Made by a program: the position numbers and the translations under genes
Notes under the pieces: generated by a model
Told to the model about the DNA's origin: nothing
The model's input: only the letters and a program-made list of their open reading frames with translations
Databases searched by the model: none
Shown: positions 25,195 to 34,439 of the stretch, piece after piece
Layout of the letters: each line of letters opens with the position of its first letter
How positions within the stretch are numbered: the first letter of the stretch is position 1
Assembly (NCBI GenBank): GCA_020634415.1
Contig: JACKBT010000007.1
Location: 101,942-165,941, forward strand
Length of the DNA: 64,000 bases
Direction: 5' to 3'
Origin: Ardenticatenaceae bacterium
GTDB lineage: Bacteria; Chloroflexota; Anaerolineae; Promineifilales; Promineifilaceae

Positions 25195-25203
25195 TGTTTA
25201 CTA

Positions 25204-25236
25204 TCCAAAAAAAATATCGGCATCTTTGCCGATATT
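25204..25236 (-). terminator. Intrinsic terminator of the oligopeptide ABC operon
   Basis: AATATCGGCA (25213-25222) and TGCCGATATT (25227-25236) form a perfect 10-bp stem with a TCTT loop. Read on the minus strand it is followed by eight T residues, ending the operon at 25269. Confidence 0.88.
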
Positions 25237-25268
25237 AATATCTCTTTTCTTCTGTAAAGAACAGGCAG

Positions 25269-26192
25269 CTATTTCCCTCTCAGTCGGGGGTCAAGCGCAT
25301 CACGCAACCCATCACCAATAAAGTTCACGCTGATTACCGTTAGGGAAATAGCTAAACCGGGCCACAGAACGCGAGTAGGTGTTAATTGGATAAAATCCTT
25401 ACCATCAAATAGAAGGCGGCCCCAAGTAGGGAAATCGGAGGGGAAGCCAAGCCCTAAGAATGATAGAGCTGATTCAGTTATAATAGCTCCAGCTACTCCT
25501 AAAGCTGCTGCTACCATGACGGGGCTTAAGACGTTGGGAAAGATGTGTCGCAGGATGATTTTGCTTTTGCGTGTGCCGATACTGATAGCGGCCGTTACAA
25601 ACTCCTGATTCTTGACCTTCAACACTTCGCCGCGAACCACACGTGCTGTCTGCATCCAACTCGTCACCCCAATAATAAATACAATCAGCAAGAAGATGCC
25701 GGTTTCCGGTCCAAACAATGCACGTAAACTATCCCGAAACAACAAAATAACAACCAAGAGTAGAGGTAAGATAGGGAGCGACAGAAACATATCTGTCAGA
25801 CGCATGAGCGGATCATCTAAACGTGGGAAATAACCAGCCAATATCCCCACAGTTACACCCATGGTAATAGAAATTAGCATCGCTGTGACCCCTACCGCCA
25901 AAGAAATCCGGCCGCCAGCTAAAACCTGAGCCAACATATCTCGTCCCAAATTGTCAGTTCCCAAAGGATGGGCTGCGGTTGGCCCCTGGTTTTGCGATAT
26001 GGGGTCTAGCAGTTGTGGATCAACTGTATAAATTAATGGCCCGACAAGGACGGCCAGAACGAAAAAGGCCAGAATAGCCATGCCAGTTAATGCGCCCTTA
26101 TGTTTCCGAAACTGAAGCCAAACATCCATCCACAAAGAGCGGTGTTGGTACTCTGTCTGAATTGTATCAAGTGAAGCGGGTGTGGCTGCCAT
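25269..26192 (-). CDS. Peptide/nickel-type ABC transporter permease (DppC-like)
   Basis: Membrane permease of 307 aa, DppC/OppC type. It starts with a cytoplasmic stretch and one helix (GMAILAFFVLAVLVGPLIY), then GTDNLGRDMLAQVLAGGRIS, the family's conserved periplasmic-to-membrane block. The EAA-like coupling loop is near 200-220. Last gene of a five-gene minus-strand operon with ATPases, binding protein and DppB-type permease. It contains a GCGGCCGTT near-motif but no exact ACGGCCGT. Confidence 0.93.
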   Translation of the reverse strand: MAATPASLDTIQTEYQHRSLWMDVWLQFRKHKGALTGMAILAFFVLAVLVGPLIYTVDPQLLDPISQNQGPTAAHPLGTDNLGRDMLAQVLAGGRISLAVGVTAMLISITMGVTVGILAGYFPRLDDPLMRLTDMFLSLPILPLLLVVILLFRDSLRALFGPETGIFLLIVFIIGVTSWMQTARVVRGEVLKVKNQEFVTAAISIGTRKSKIILRHIFPNVLSPVMVAAALGVAGAIITESALSFLGLGFPSDFPTWGRLLFDGKDFIQLTPTRVLWPGLAISLTVISVNFIGDGLRDALDPRLRGK

Positions 26193-26244
26193 TGTCTACT
26201 CCTAATCAAGATCAAAAAATATTACAAACATTGCCAAGCCATGC

Positions 26245-27258
26245 TTAGTCATACCGAATACGAGGATCGAGTACGCCATATAGAACATCAGCCACGATGT
26301 TAAATAAGACGATGAGTACAGCAAAGATAAATGTTATGGATTGTACCAGGGGAATATCTGCCCCTTGAATGGCAATAATGAGCAATTGTCCCAGACCATT
26401 TACACGGAAGATTTGCTCGGTAATGATAGCCCCGCCAAAGATGCCCGGTATGCCTAAGGCTAAAAGCGTGACGACGGGAATAAGGCTGTTCCTTAACACA
26501 TGCACCAAGATGACAATCCGCTCCACCAGCCCCTTAGAACGGGCTGTGCGAACATAATCCTGATTCAGGTTGTCGAGCATGGCTGAGCGGGTGAAGCGGC
26601 TTAATTGAGCCGCGTTAAAGAATGTGAGCACGGTTACGGGCATGATCATTTGTTTGATCTGTATCCACAAGCTGGGTAAGTCAGTCACCTTGTGCGTGGT
26701 ATTATAAAATGAAGGAAACCAATTTAGCTTCACGCTAAAGATGATGATGAAGAGCAACCCCGTGAAGAAGGTGGGGACGGAAAACCCAATCAAGGATATG
26801 AAGGTGCCAAATTGGTCAAAGAGTGAGTACTGTTTGTAGGCGGAAATAACCCCTACGGGAATGGCGACTAGGGCACCAAGTACATAGGCCAGCCCGAGTA
26901 CCCACAGGGTTTGTGGCAGTCGTTCTAGAATTACGTCAATAACTGGGCCGCGTGTTGCCCAAGAACGAACGCGAAGCCGATTGGCTGAATCCCCTATTTG
27001 TACGTTGAATACTTGCTCAACTACGTTGAGGGGTTCATTGATGAGAAATTGCTGCATCCATTTGAAGTAACGTATATGAAATGGCTGGCCTAAACCTAGA
27101 GATTCTCTGATTTGTGCTTTTACTTCAGGTGGAATGGTTAAGGGCAGGTTGCCTGTGGGATCGTTGGGAGCTAAGTCAAGGATGGCAAAGATGACAAAGC
27201 TAATCACTAATAAAGTGGGGATAGCCGATAAGAGGCGACGAATAATGTATCGAACCAT
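26245..27258 (-). CDS. Peptide/nickel-type ABC transporter permease (DppB-like)
   Basis: Membrane permease of 337 aa, DppB/OppB type. The first helix is IIRRLLSAIPTLLVISFVIF, with the typical DLAPNDP block after it. A roughly 60-residue periplasmic stretch precedes the second helix. ARSKGLVERIVILVHVLRNSLIP near 240-262 is the ATPase coupling loop. It forms the channel with the permease at 25269. A stable hairpin separates it from the binding-protein gene upstream. Confidence 0.93.
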   Translation of the reverse strand: MVRYIIRRLLSAIPTLLVISFVIFAILDLAPNDPTGNLPLTIPPEVKAQIRESLGLGQPFHIRYFKWMQQFLINEPLNVVEQVFNVQIGDSANRLRVRSWATRGPVIDVILERLPQTLWVLGLAYVLGALVAIPVGVISAYKQYSLFDQFGTFISLIGFSVPTFFTGLLFIIIFSVKLNWFPSFYNTTHKVTDLPSLWIQIKQMIMPVTVLTFFNAAQLSRFTRSAMLDNLNQDYVRTARSKGLVERIVILVHVLRNSLIPVVTLLALGIPGIFGGAIITEQIFRVNGLGQLLIIAIQGADIPLVQSITFIFAVLIVLFNIVADVLYGVLDPRIRYD

Positions 27259-27276
27259 GTCTTGCCCCGGTTGGTA

Positions 27277-27310
27277 AAGTGGCCTACAGCCATTAGGCTG
27301 TAGGCCACTT
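27277..27310. repeat. Perfect 15-bp stem hairpin between binding-protein and permease genes
   Basis: Arms 27277-27291 and 27296-27310 are perfect complements with an ATTA loop. No T-run follows on the minus strand. A hairpin here is commonly used to protect the binding-protein mRNA and raise its level over that of the permeases. The same placement recurs in the second ABC operon (54535-54636). Confidence 0.75.
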
Positions 27311-27356
27311 ACTACGAAGTCAGTTTTTAATTACTGACTATTTTTATGGAGATCAA

Positions 27357-29222
27357 CTAGTTGCCAGAACGTGACCAGTCGGCGATGTTCCAGACTTCGG
27401 AATCCCAAGCGTTGTGGCGCACACCCAATAGGGTATTGGCCCAGGCAGAAACGCTACCACGATGGATGAGCGGGATGATGGCGTAATCTTGCATGAGCAT
27501 GTCATTCATCTGTTTGACGATTTCAGCACGTTCTTCGATAGCGGCCGTTTGTGCTAACTCTGCTGCCAAGGCATCATATTCTGGGTTACACCAACGTCCG
27601 ACATTAGGCCCAAGCCATTGATTTTCGGCACGGGCGATGTTGTCGCAAATAAATGCGGTCATATAGGCTTGCGGGTCTGTACCAGAGGCACCATTGGTAA
27701 ACATGTTAATATCAGCATAGAATTTACCATAGGTATCTGGACTGGCAGGATCGCCACCAAAATAGACAGCCGCGTCTACATTCTTCAACTCAGTTTCCAC
27801 ACCAATTTGCTCCCACCACTGCTTTATAAGAGCTTGGGTGCCTTGACGCACAGAATTGGTAGAAGTTTGGTAGAGGAAGCTCAAGCGTACACCATCTTTT
27901 TCACGTACACCATCACTCCCAACAACCCAACCTGCTTCATCTAATAGAGCATTAGCCCCATCAATATCTTGAACCAGACAGCCATCATTAGCCGTTGAAA
28001 CGTAGATAGCTGGAGCCGGCCAGATATTACAGGTAGGACGACCAGCCTGACCATAACCAACGCGGGTCAAAGTAGCACGATCAATCGCCATGGATAAAGC
28101 TTGGCGTACCGCAGGATCACTTAAAGCTGGATGTGGATTGGGGTTCTCAGGTGTCCATTCTGAACGGAGGTCACCCAAGGCCGGATCGGGATTAGTGAAG
28201 TTGACTATTATGTGTTCAACGTTGGTAGCGAAGGAAGAGCTAACTTTACCTAAACCAGCTAACTCCATGGCTGATAAGATTTCCGGCTCAACTTGTAAAT
28301 TCCAGGCGTAATCTGCTTCGCCTGTCTCTAAAACAGACCGTGCGGCTGAAGCGGCATCACCACCACCTTTCCAAATAACCTCGGCAAAGAAGGGCTTGTT
28401 CGGATCACGGTAATTTTCATTGGCAACGAAAATGACAACATCATTAGCCCGGAACTCTTGAACTTTGAACGCACCTGTACCGATGGGGTTGAAGTTTTGT
28501 TCAGTACATTCCTGAGCGGCAGTACCCAAACAATCAGCGAATTGGGCCGCCTGGATGACTGGTACTTGAGCACCGACAAAGGGGCCGTAAGGGAAGGGGG
28601 TCGGTTGCGAGAAATTGATGCGCACAGTTAGATCATCAATAGCTTCAACGCTTTCTACACCTTCAAAGAATTGGATAGAAGCACAGCCGGTGTCGGGATT
28701 CATGCAATAATCAGCAGTGAAGGCCACATCAGCGGCTGTTAAGGGTGTGCCATCTGACCAAAGGATACCTTCTTTCAAGTTCCAAGTAATACTTGTCAGG
28801 TCTTCAGCGACGCCGCCATTATCTACGGTCGGAATTTCTGTGACCAAACGGGGAACAAAGTTGCCGGCTTCATCGTAGCTGGCCAGCGGCTCAATTACAA
28901 CGGAAGAAGCATCAATTTCTTTGGTACCACCAGAGAGATAAGGATTCAAGTTTGAGGCAGCTTGCCAATAGATAACGGTTAAGGTGCCGCCCTGACCACG
29001 AGAGCTAGCGGTTTCGACGACGGTTTCCACAACAGTTTCGACGACGGTTTCGACGACGGTTTCCACCTGGGTCTCGGTGACAACACGGGTCACTTCGATG
29101 GTTTCGCCTTCTTCCACGATTGTTTCTGTAACAACACGGGTCACTTCAACAGTTTGTGGCTGGCAGGCTGCTATCACCAGACTTGCTATCAACATCAGTA
29201 AAAATAAGGATACTTTTTTCAC
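27357..29222 (-). CDS. Peptide/oligosaccharide ABC substrate-binding lipoprotein (DppA/OppA type)
   Basis: Extracytoplasmic solute-binding protein of 621 aa (SBP family 5). A lipoprotein signal ends at IAAC, then a linker of VTETxVE words and about five VETV repeats precedes the folded domain (starts GGTLTVIYWQAA). ILWSDGTPLTAADVAFT is the family signature. The GTG at 29222 follows GGAGGAG and is preferred over a TTG at 29234 that lies inside that ribosome site. It has its own promoter. Ligand unknown; peptides are the default guess. Confidence 0.92.
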   Translation of the reverse strand: MKKVSLFLLMLIASLVIAACQPQTVEVTRVVTETIVEEGETIEVTRVVTETQVETVVETVVETVVETVVETASSRGQGGTLTVIYWQAASNLNPYLSGGTKEIDASSVVIEPLASYDEAGNFVPRLVTEIPTVDNGGVAEDLTSITWNLKEGILWSDGTPLTAADVAFTADYCMNPDTGCASIQFFEGVESVEAIDDLTVRINFSQPTPFPYGPFVGAQVPVIQAAQFADCLGTAAQECTEQNFNPIGTGAFKVQEFRANDVVIFVANENYRDPNKPFFAEVIWKGGGDAASAARSVLETGEADYAWNLQVEPEILSAMELAGLGKVSSSFATNVEHIIVNFTNPDPALGDLRSEWTPENPNPHPALSDPAVRQALSMAIDRATLTRVGYGQAGRPTCNIWPAPAIYVSTANDGCLVQDIDGANALLDEAGWVVGSDGVREKDGVRLSFLYQTSTNSVRQGTQALIKQWWEQIGVETELKNVDAAVYFGGDPASPDTYGKFYADINMFTNGASGTDPQAYMTAFICDNIARAENQWLGPNVGRWCNPEYDALAAELAQTAAIEERAEIVKQMNDMLMQDYAIIPLIHRGSVSAWANTLLGVRHNAWDSEVWNIADWSRSGN

Positions 29223-29352
29223 AATCTCCTCCAAGAGTTTTCAATATTGAAATATATTAGGGTGGATAAAAAGTGGTTTAGCTTTATTTTTCTGTTTGTA
29301 TTCGGTTTCGTCACCTCCTTGAGGTAAGGGGAATCTAAAAATCACCTTACAC

Positions 29353-29382
29353 ACTATAGCGCAAACCCAAGAAACATGCCAA
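29353..29382 (-). promoter_or_regulatory. Promoter of the binding-protein gene
   Basis: On the minus strand TTGGCA (29382-29377), 18 nt and TATAGT (29358-29353) fit a sigma-70-type promoter about 130 nt before the GTG start. It would allow the binding protein to be expressed apart from the ATPase genes upstream. AAGGAGGTGACG inside the leader (about 29307-29318) resembles a ribosome-binding site without a gene. Confidence 0.55.
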
Positions 29383-29422
29383 TTTTCTGGCCCTGTGGTG
29401 TCACTGGTATGACACTGTTATG

Positions 29423-30409
29423 TCACTCGGCCAGGTGGCAGTAAACCCAATGAGCAGGACGCAATTCACGCCACTCGGGTTCTATGTTGAAGCATTGTTC
29501 GACGGCAACCGGACACCGGGTATTGAAGGGACACCCTTTGGGGGGATTGGCAGGGCTGGGGACATCTCCTTGCAAAATAATACGCTTTCGCTCTCGTTCC
29601 AAAATAGGGTCGGCAACTGGAACGGCCGATAACAATGCCTGCGTATAAGGATGAAGTGGCTCAGTATACAAAGAACTACGCTCTGCTAACTCCATCACCT
29701 TACCCAAATACATGACAGCCACACGATCCGAAATATGACGAATCATGCTTAAGTCATGAGATATAAAAAGATAAGTTAATCCCAGCTCATTTTGCAGTTC
29801 TTCCAACAGATTCACAACCTGTGCTTGAATAGAAACATCCAGAGCCGCAATAGGCTCGTCACAAACAATAAATTCAGGATTGAGCGCAATGGCCCGAGCA
29901 ATACCGATACGTTGGCGCTGACCACCGGAAAACTCATGGGGATAGCGATTGGTATAGGCCGGATTAAGGCCCACCATCGCCAATAACTCTTCCACCCGCT
30001 TCTTTTTAGCTTGGCCTCTTACAACACCATGTTCATCCAACGGTTCACTAATGATACTGCCAACCGTCATGCGAGGATTGAGACAGGCATGGGGGTCTTG
30101 AAAGATCATTTGCATACGCGGGCGGACTTTACGCAAATCATTTCCCCCCATCGTAGTAATGTCTTTTCCTTCAAACTGAATGCTGCCTTCTGTCGGTTCA
30201 TACAGCCGCAAAATAACGCGCCCTGTTGTTGATTTGCCACAACCACTTTCCCCGACCAACCCTAAGGTTTCCCCTTTGTATACATCAAAAGAGACACCAT
30301 CAACAGCTTTAATAGCCCCCACCTGGCGGCGGAAAACCCCTTTCATGATGGGAAAATGTTTTTTTAGATTATTAACCCGAACCAGAACCTCTTTATTATT
30401 AGTGCTCAT
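29423..30409 (-). CDS. Oligopeptide ABC transporter ATPase (DppF/OppF type)
   Basis: Cytoplasmic ATPase of 328 aa. Walker A is GESGCGKST, signature [14 protein letters not shown], and Walker [13 protein letters not shown]. The C-terminal oligopeptide-transporter domain has GCPFNTRCP. It starts inside the end of the upstream ATPase gene (11-nt overlap), so the two are coupled. It works with the DppD-type ATPase. Confidence 0.94.
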   Translation of the reverse strand: MSTNNKEVLVRVNNLKKHFPIMKGVFRRQVGAIKAVDGVSFDVYKGETLGLVGESGCGKSTTGRVILRLYEPTEGSIQFEGKDITTMGGNDLRKVRPRMQMIFQDPHACLNPRMTVGSIISEPLDEHGVVRGQAKKKRVEELLAMVGLNPAYTNRYPHEFSGGQRQRIGIARAIALNPEFIVCDEPIAALDVSIQAQVVNLLEELQNELGLTYLFISHDLSMIRHISDRVAVMYLGKVMELAERSSLYTEPLHPYTQALLSAVPVADPILERERKRIILQGDVPSPANPPKGCPFNTRCPVAVEQCFNIEPEWRELRPAHWVYCHLAE

Positions 30410-31421
30410 AACGTGGCCTTGATTGGTCTATATCCCACCAACAGGCGACTTCTTGCTTGCTGTTGACAGGTAGTAATTTGGGATTCTCTTGATGACATCT
30501 TTCGTAGGCGTAGGGGCAGCGCGGGGCAAAGGGGCAGCTTGCCGGTTCTGACAGGAGATTGGGCGGTTGACCTTTAATATTTGTGAGTCGCTCAGCACGT
30601 TCTGTATCTACACGAGGCAAAGAACCAAGCAAACCTTGTGTATAGGGGTGTTGTGGCGACCGATATAGGCTGACGACATCTGCTCGTTCAACAATGAAGC
30701 CACCATACATCACCATCACTCTATCGGCAATGCCAGCGACAACACCCAAATCATGCGTGATCCAAATAATGGCCATGCCCAACTCTTCGCGGAGACGTTG
30801 CACTAAAGATATGATTTGGGCCTGGATGGTCACATCTAGAGCTGTTGTGGGTTCATCTGCGATTAAAATTTGGGGATTACAGGACAGGGCAATGGCGATC
30901 ATAACCCGTTGGCGCATACCGCCGGAGAATTGGTGGGGAAAGTCGTTTAACCGCGATTCAGCCATGGGGATGCCGACCAGTTGCAGCAGCTCTGCGGCGC
31001 GTTTGCGGGCAGCGTCTTTGGTCATGCCTAAGTGCGTTTCTAGCGACTCGGTTAACTGTTTGCCTATGGTTAGGACAGGGTTTAGAGATGTCATGGGGTC
31101 TTGGAAGATGAACCCAATTTGTCCACCACGTACCTGCCGCATTTCATCTGCACTCATTTTAAGGAGATCGTGTTCGGCGAAGATGGCTTCGCCAGAGGCG
31201 ATTTTCCCTGGGGGCATGGGAATGAGTTGGAGCAGTGACATCATGGTGACGCTTTTACCTGAACCACTTTCGCCAACGACGCCGAGCATTTCGCCTTCAT
31301 CCAGGTAAAAACTGACGCCATTGACTGCATGAACTGTGCCATCTTGGGTGTGAAAATGCGTTTTGAGATTGTTGACTTCTAAAACTTTGGGTTTTGATCC
31401 TGACCAGGTAAGCCCAGACAT
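30399..31421 (-). CDS. Oligopeptide ABC transporter ATPase (DppD/OppD type)
   Basis: Cytoplasmic ATPase of 340 aa, first gene of the operon. Walker A is GESGSGKSV, signature [14 protein letters not shown], Walker [13 protein letters not shown]. The C-terminal [15 protein letters not shown] block is the cysteine-rich region of this family, in some homologues a Fe-S site. No clear promoter or ribosome site was found upstream, where the 185-nt gap to the sirtuin gene shows only AT-rich words. Confidence 0.93.
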   Translation of the reverse strand: MSGLTWSGSKPKVLEVNNLKTHFHTQDGTVHAVNGVSFYLDEGEMLGVVGESGSGKSVTMMSLLQLIPMPPGKIASGEAIFAEHDLLKMSADEMRQVRGGQIGFIFQDPMTSLNPVLTIGKQLTESLETHLGMTKDAARKRAAELLQLVGIPMAESRLNDFPHQFSGGMRQRVMIAIALSCNPQILIADEPTTALDVTIQAQIISLVQRLREELGMAIIWITHDLGVVAGIADRVMVMYGGFIVERADVVSLYRSPQHPYTQGLLGSLPRVDTERAERLTNIKGQPPNLLSEPASCPFAPRCPYAYERCHQENPKLLPVNSKQEVACWWDIDQSRPRYEH

Positions 31422-31605
31422 ATAATATTTTTACCCTTTGTGTGATTTTCCTCTTCTCGCTTTCGAGTTTACACGAAAATGAATAATATGAAAAATAGTG
31501 TCTACTAAGCCTCTCTGGTGCGATTTTCGCGCGGTTTACCATAGGAACAAACGTCTTGGTTGAAACCTCCTGGAGTTTTAGTAGTTACGAAGAATATAAG
31601 GATTT

Positions 31606-32343
31606 CTACATGAGTTCGGATAGTAAAAGGGGCAAGATACTGCCAGCTTTGCCTCTTAGGGAATGGTGAAAATAGGGGGAAAGGGATGTGGTTTGGGGGT
31701 TGATTTCGATGGTGAAGGCTTTGTGTTGCAGTGCTTCGAGCGGGAGGGAAGCGGCGGGTTGGACGAGGGCGGATGTGCCGATGGAGAGGAAAACGTCGCA
31801 AGTTTGGCTGGCTTTTATGGCCTGGGAGAGGGCTTCACGAGGCAGGTTTTCGCCGAACCAGACGACATCGGGGCGCAGGGTGCTGCCGCATTGGGGGCAG
31901 GTAGGTGGGGTTTGTTGTGCTGGGGGCCAATGGCTGATGATGTGATGGTTGTTGAAGCATTTGGTGCGGGTGATGTTGCCATGTAGTTCTATGATGTTTT
32001 GGCTGCCGGAACGGCCGTGTAGCCCATCCACATTTTGCGTAATCAGCGTAAACTGTGGCACTCTCCTTTCCAGTTGAGCCAGGGCCAAATGACCGGCATT
32101 CGGTTCAGCTTTCGAGACCAGATCGCGCCGCCAGGCGTACCAGTCCCAAACCAGCTTTGGGTTGCGCTGAAAAGCCTGGGGGGTGGCTAATTCTTGTGGA
32201 TCATACTGTGCCCACAAGCCCGTTTGAGCCTCTCGAAAAGTGGGTACACCACTTTCGGCAGATATGCCGGCTCCTGTTAACACAACAACGTGTTGGGCAA
32301 GTTTTAGTTGGTTTATCAGGTCGGGTGGGATTTGAAAGCTCAT
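31606..32343 (-). CDS. Sirtuin, NAD-dependent protein deacylase
   Basis: Sir2-family enzyme of 245 aa that removes acyl groups from lysines using NAD. TGAGISAESGVPTFR and QNVDGLH are the NAD-binding signatures, and His in IELHGN is catalytic. YAWRR at about 69-73 fits the Tyr-x2-Arg of class III sirtuins that prefer succinyl or malonyl groups. The first zinc Cys pair is incomplete (TKCFNNHH), while the second (CPQCG) is intact. The frame opens upstream at 32514 but the ATG at 32343, seven bases after TATAAT, starts at the conserved end. It follows mgtE by 17 nt. Confidence 0.9.
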   Translation of the reverse strand: MSFQIPPDLINQLKLAQHVVVLTGAGISAESGVPTFREAQTGLWAQYDPQELATPQAFQRNPKLVWDWYAWRRDLVSKAEPNAGHLALAQLERRVPQFTLITQNVDGLHGRSGSQNIIELHGNITRTKCFNNHHIISHWPPAQQTPPTCPQCGSTLRPDVVWFGENLPREALSQAIKASQTCDVFLSIGTSALVQPAASLPLEALQHKAFTIEINPQTTSLSPYFHHSLRGKAGSILPLLLSELM

Positions 32344-32350
32344 GTTAGAG

Positions 32351-32356
32351 ATTATA
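32351..32356 (-). promoter_or_regulatory. -10 box of the sirtuin gene, leaderless start
   Basis: TATAAT on the minus strand ends seven bases before the ATG at 32343, so transcription would begin at or next to the start codon. The -35 region is not clear. No Shine-Dalgarno is present, consistent with a leaderless mRNA. Confidence 0.5.
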
Positions 32357-32360
32357 CGCC

Positions 32361-33716
32361 CTAAAGGCCCAAAAGTATTTTGGCTAATAGAAAATAGATC
32401 AGCAAACCTGTTGTGTCTACGATGGTGCTGATCATGGGGCCGCTGATGACTGTGGGATCGATTTTGAAGTGATTGGCGAGTATGGGGACGAGCGTGGCGA
32501 TGGTGGTGGCCCAAATGACGACGATGGGCAAGGTGAGGGTGACAACGAGGGCTACCTCATAACCGGTATCCCATAACATGGCGCGGGTGAACCCGACGGC
32601 CCCCATGGCCAGACCGAGCAACATGCCCGCGGTTACTTCGCGCAGCCAGGCCTGGCCGATGTTGGAGAGGCGCACTTCGCCGAGGGTGAGGGCGCGGATG
32701 ATGGTGGCGACGGTTTGGGAGCCTGCGTTGCCGCCGGTGCCGGTGATGAGGGGGATGAAGAAGCTGAGGGCGACGACGAGGATGAGTTCTTCCTCAAAGA
32801 AGCGGAGGACGGTGCCGGTGAGGGTGGCGGCGACGAAGAGGAGGAGAAGCCAGCCAATGCGTTTGCGGACGACTTGCAGCAGGGAGGCTGTGAAATAGGG
32901 TTGGTCGAGTGGTTCGGAGCCGCCGAGCCGTTGGATGTCTTCGGTGACTTCTTCTTCGAAGATGTCTACGACGTCATCTACGGTGACAACGCCGAGAAGG
33001 TGGTTGTCGTCGTCTACGATGGGGATGGCGAAGTAGTCGTAGCGGGCGACCATTTCGGCTAGTTCTTCCTGATCGGCCGTTACGCGGACGGCGGCGATGT
33101 CGCTGGTCATGATGGCTTCGATGGTGGTGTCTGGCTGGCTGAGGATGAGGGCGCGGAGGGGAGTGACGCCAATGAGACGGCCGTTTCTGTCCACCACATA
33201 CAAATAATGCAGCGTTTCCGCATCTTCCAAGTTTCGCAAATAATCTAAAGCTTCGGCCACTGTCCAATGACGGCGCAGCATGGCGACATCGGTTGTCATC
33301 AGGCGGCCGGCCGTTTCTTCTTCATAGGCCAAAAGCTCCCGAACTTCTTCCGCTTCCTCCGGCTTCATCAGGTCAATGAGACGGTCAGAAACTTCTTCGG
33401 GCAGGTCCTCTAGGAATTCAACGGCATCATCCATCGGCAGCTCTTCGAGCAGGTCTGCCAGCCGCTCGTCGTCTACGCGCTCCACCAATTCTTGGCGTAC
33501 CAGGCTGTGGGTTTCGTCCAAAACTTCACTGCCTACTTCAATGGGAAGCAGTTCAAAGACGGTTACACCGTCTTCTGGTGATAAATCATCCAGCAGGTGA
33601 GCAATGTCTGTGGGATGAATGGCTTGTAGGAGTTGGCGTAATTGTTCGATCTCACCATTTTTAATCAGTTGTTCGATCAGTTCATGCGTGGGGGGAGGGC
33701 TGGTGAGTTGTTCCAT
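32361..33716 (-). CDS. mgtE: MgtE magnesium transporter
   Basis: Magnesium channel of 451 aa. The N domain (about 5-130) is acidic, with repeated EELPMDDAVEFLEDL-like helices. Two CBS domains follow (about 135-260), which bind magnesium and gate the pore. Five membrane helices span about 285-450 and include the pore motif TGTGGNAGSQT. Length and order are typical. It lies upstream of the sirtuin gene on the same strand. Confidence 0.96.
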   Translation of the reverse strand: MEQLTSPPPTHELIEQLIKNGEIEQLRQLLQAIHPTDIAHLLDDLSPEDGVTVFELLPIEVGSEVLDETHSLVRQELVERVDDERLADLLEELPMDDAVEFLEDLPEEVSDRLIDLMKPEEAEEVRELLAYEEETAGRLMTTDVAMLRRHWTVAEALDYLRNLEDAETLHYLYVVDRNGRLIGVTPLRALILSQPDTTIEAIMTSDIAAVRVTADQEELAEMVARYDYFAIPIVDDDNHLLGVVTVDDVVDIFEEEVTEDIQRLGGSEPLDQPYFTASLLQVVRKRIGWLLLLFVAATLTGTVLRFFEEELILVVALSFFIPLITGTGGNAGSQTVATIIRALTLGEVRLSNIGQAWLREVTAGMLLGLAMGAVGFTRAMLWDTGYEVALVVTLTLPIVVIWATTIATLVPILANHFKIDPTVISGPMISTIVDTTGLLIYFLLAKILLGL

Positions 33717-33788
33717 TTCTTACCTCGAATTGTGTTTTAGTTGTGGCGAACGGCCGTTTATGATAACGGTGGCACGCAAGCTGCGTAA

Positions 33789-34322
33789 CTACTCTTCCTC
33801 GTCATTTGCCAGTGGCGGCAGTTCGGTGACAGCACCCAGGCCGAAGTGTTGCAGAAATTCAGGTGTTGTGCCGTAAAGAATGGGGCGGCCTGGGGTGTCG
33901 AGACGGCCGTTTTCCTCAATCAACCCCTTGCTCAACAACGTCCGCAGCGAGCCATCCGAATTCACGCCGCGCAGTTGGTCAATTTGGGGGCGGGTGATGG
34001 GCTGCAAATAGGCCACAATCGCCAACACTTCCAGCGCGGCCTGGCTCAAGCGAGTTGTTACTTCCAAACCTAAAAATCGTTCAATCACACTGCTGGCTTC
34101 GGGGGCCGTGGTAAGCTGCACGTCGCTGCCCGACCATTGCAACCGCAGCCCCCGCTGCTGGCACTGTTGGGCCAGGTCATGGAGGAGGCTGTTAACGGCC
34201 GTTGTCGTCGTTTCCAAAGCCGCCGCCAAGCGGTGCAAGGGCACCGGCCCACTGGCAACAAACAAAATGCTTTCCAACAGGGCGGTAGGGGAGAGTGTGA
34301 TTGGGTCGGTGCTGTTTTCCAT
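33789..34322 (-). CDS. scpB: ScpB, segregation and condensation protein B
   Basis: Winged-helix protein of 177 aa that binds ScpA and Smc to organise the chromosome. LSPTALLESILFVASGPVPLHRLA at the N-terminus and ALEVLAIVAYLQPITRPQIDQLRGVNS in the middle are diagnostic. The frame extends upstream to 34421, but the ATG at 34322 starts at the conserved end and lies seven bases from a TATAAT box. An acidic tail (LANDEEE) closes it. scpA is not adjacent in the window. Confidence 0.93.
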   Translation of the reverse strand: MENSTDPITLSPTALLESILFVASGPVPLHRLAAALETTTTAVNSLLHDLAQQCQQRGLRLQWSGSDVQLTTAPEASSVIERFLGLEVTTRLSQAALEVLAIVAYLQPITRPQIDQLRGVNSDGSLRTLLSKGLIEENGRLDTPGRPILYGTTPEFLQHFGLGAVTELPPLANDEEE

Positions 34323-34329
34323 TGGGCTG

Positions 34330-34358
34330 ATTATAAAGTGTGACCAATTTCTAACCAA
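34330..34358 (-). promoter_or_regulatory. scpB promoter, leaderless type
   Basis: On the minus strand TTGGTT (34358-34353), 17 nt and TATAAT (34335-34330) stand so close to the ATG (34322) that the mRNA would begin at the start codon. There is no ribosome-binding sequence, as expected for a leaderless gene. Confidence 0.65.
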
Positions 34359-34439
34359 ATCTAAAAGGACAATTGGGGGGGACTGGGGTACTATATGCCC
34401 ATTCTCACACATTGTGGGCAATTAAAAGGAGTATCTCAA

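Noticed and set aside
27357..29222. VET-rich repeat in the binding protein as a coiled-coil domain
   Set aside because: It directly follows the lipobox and is short; a flexible linker is the simpler reading.
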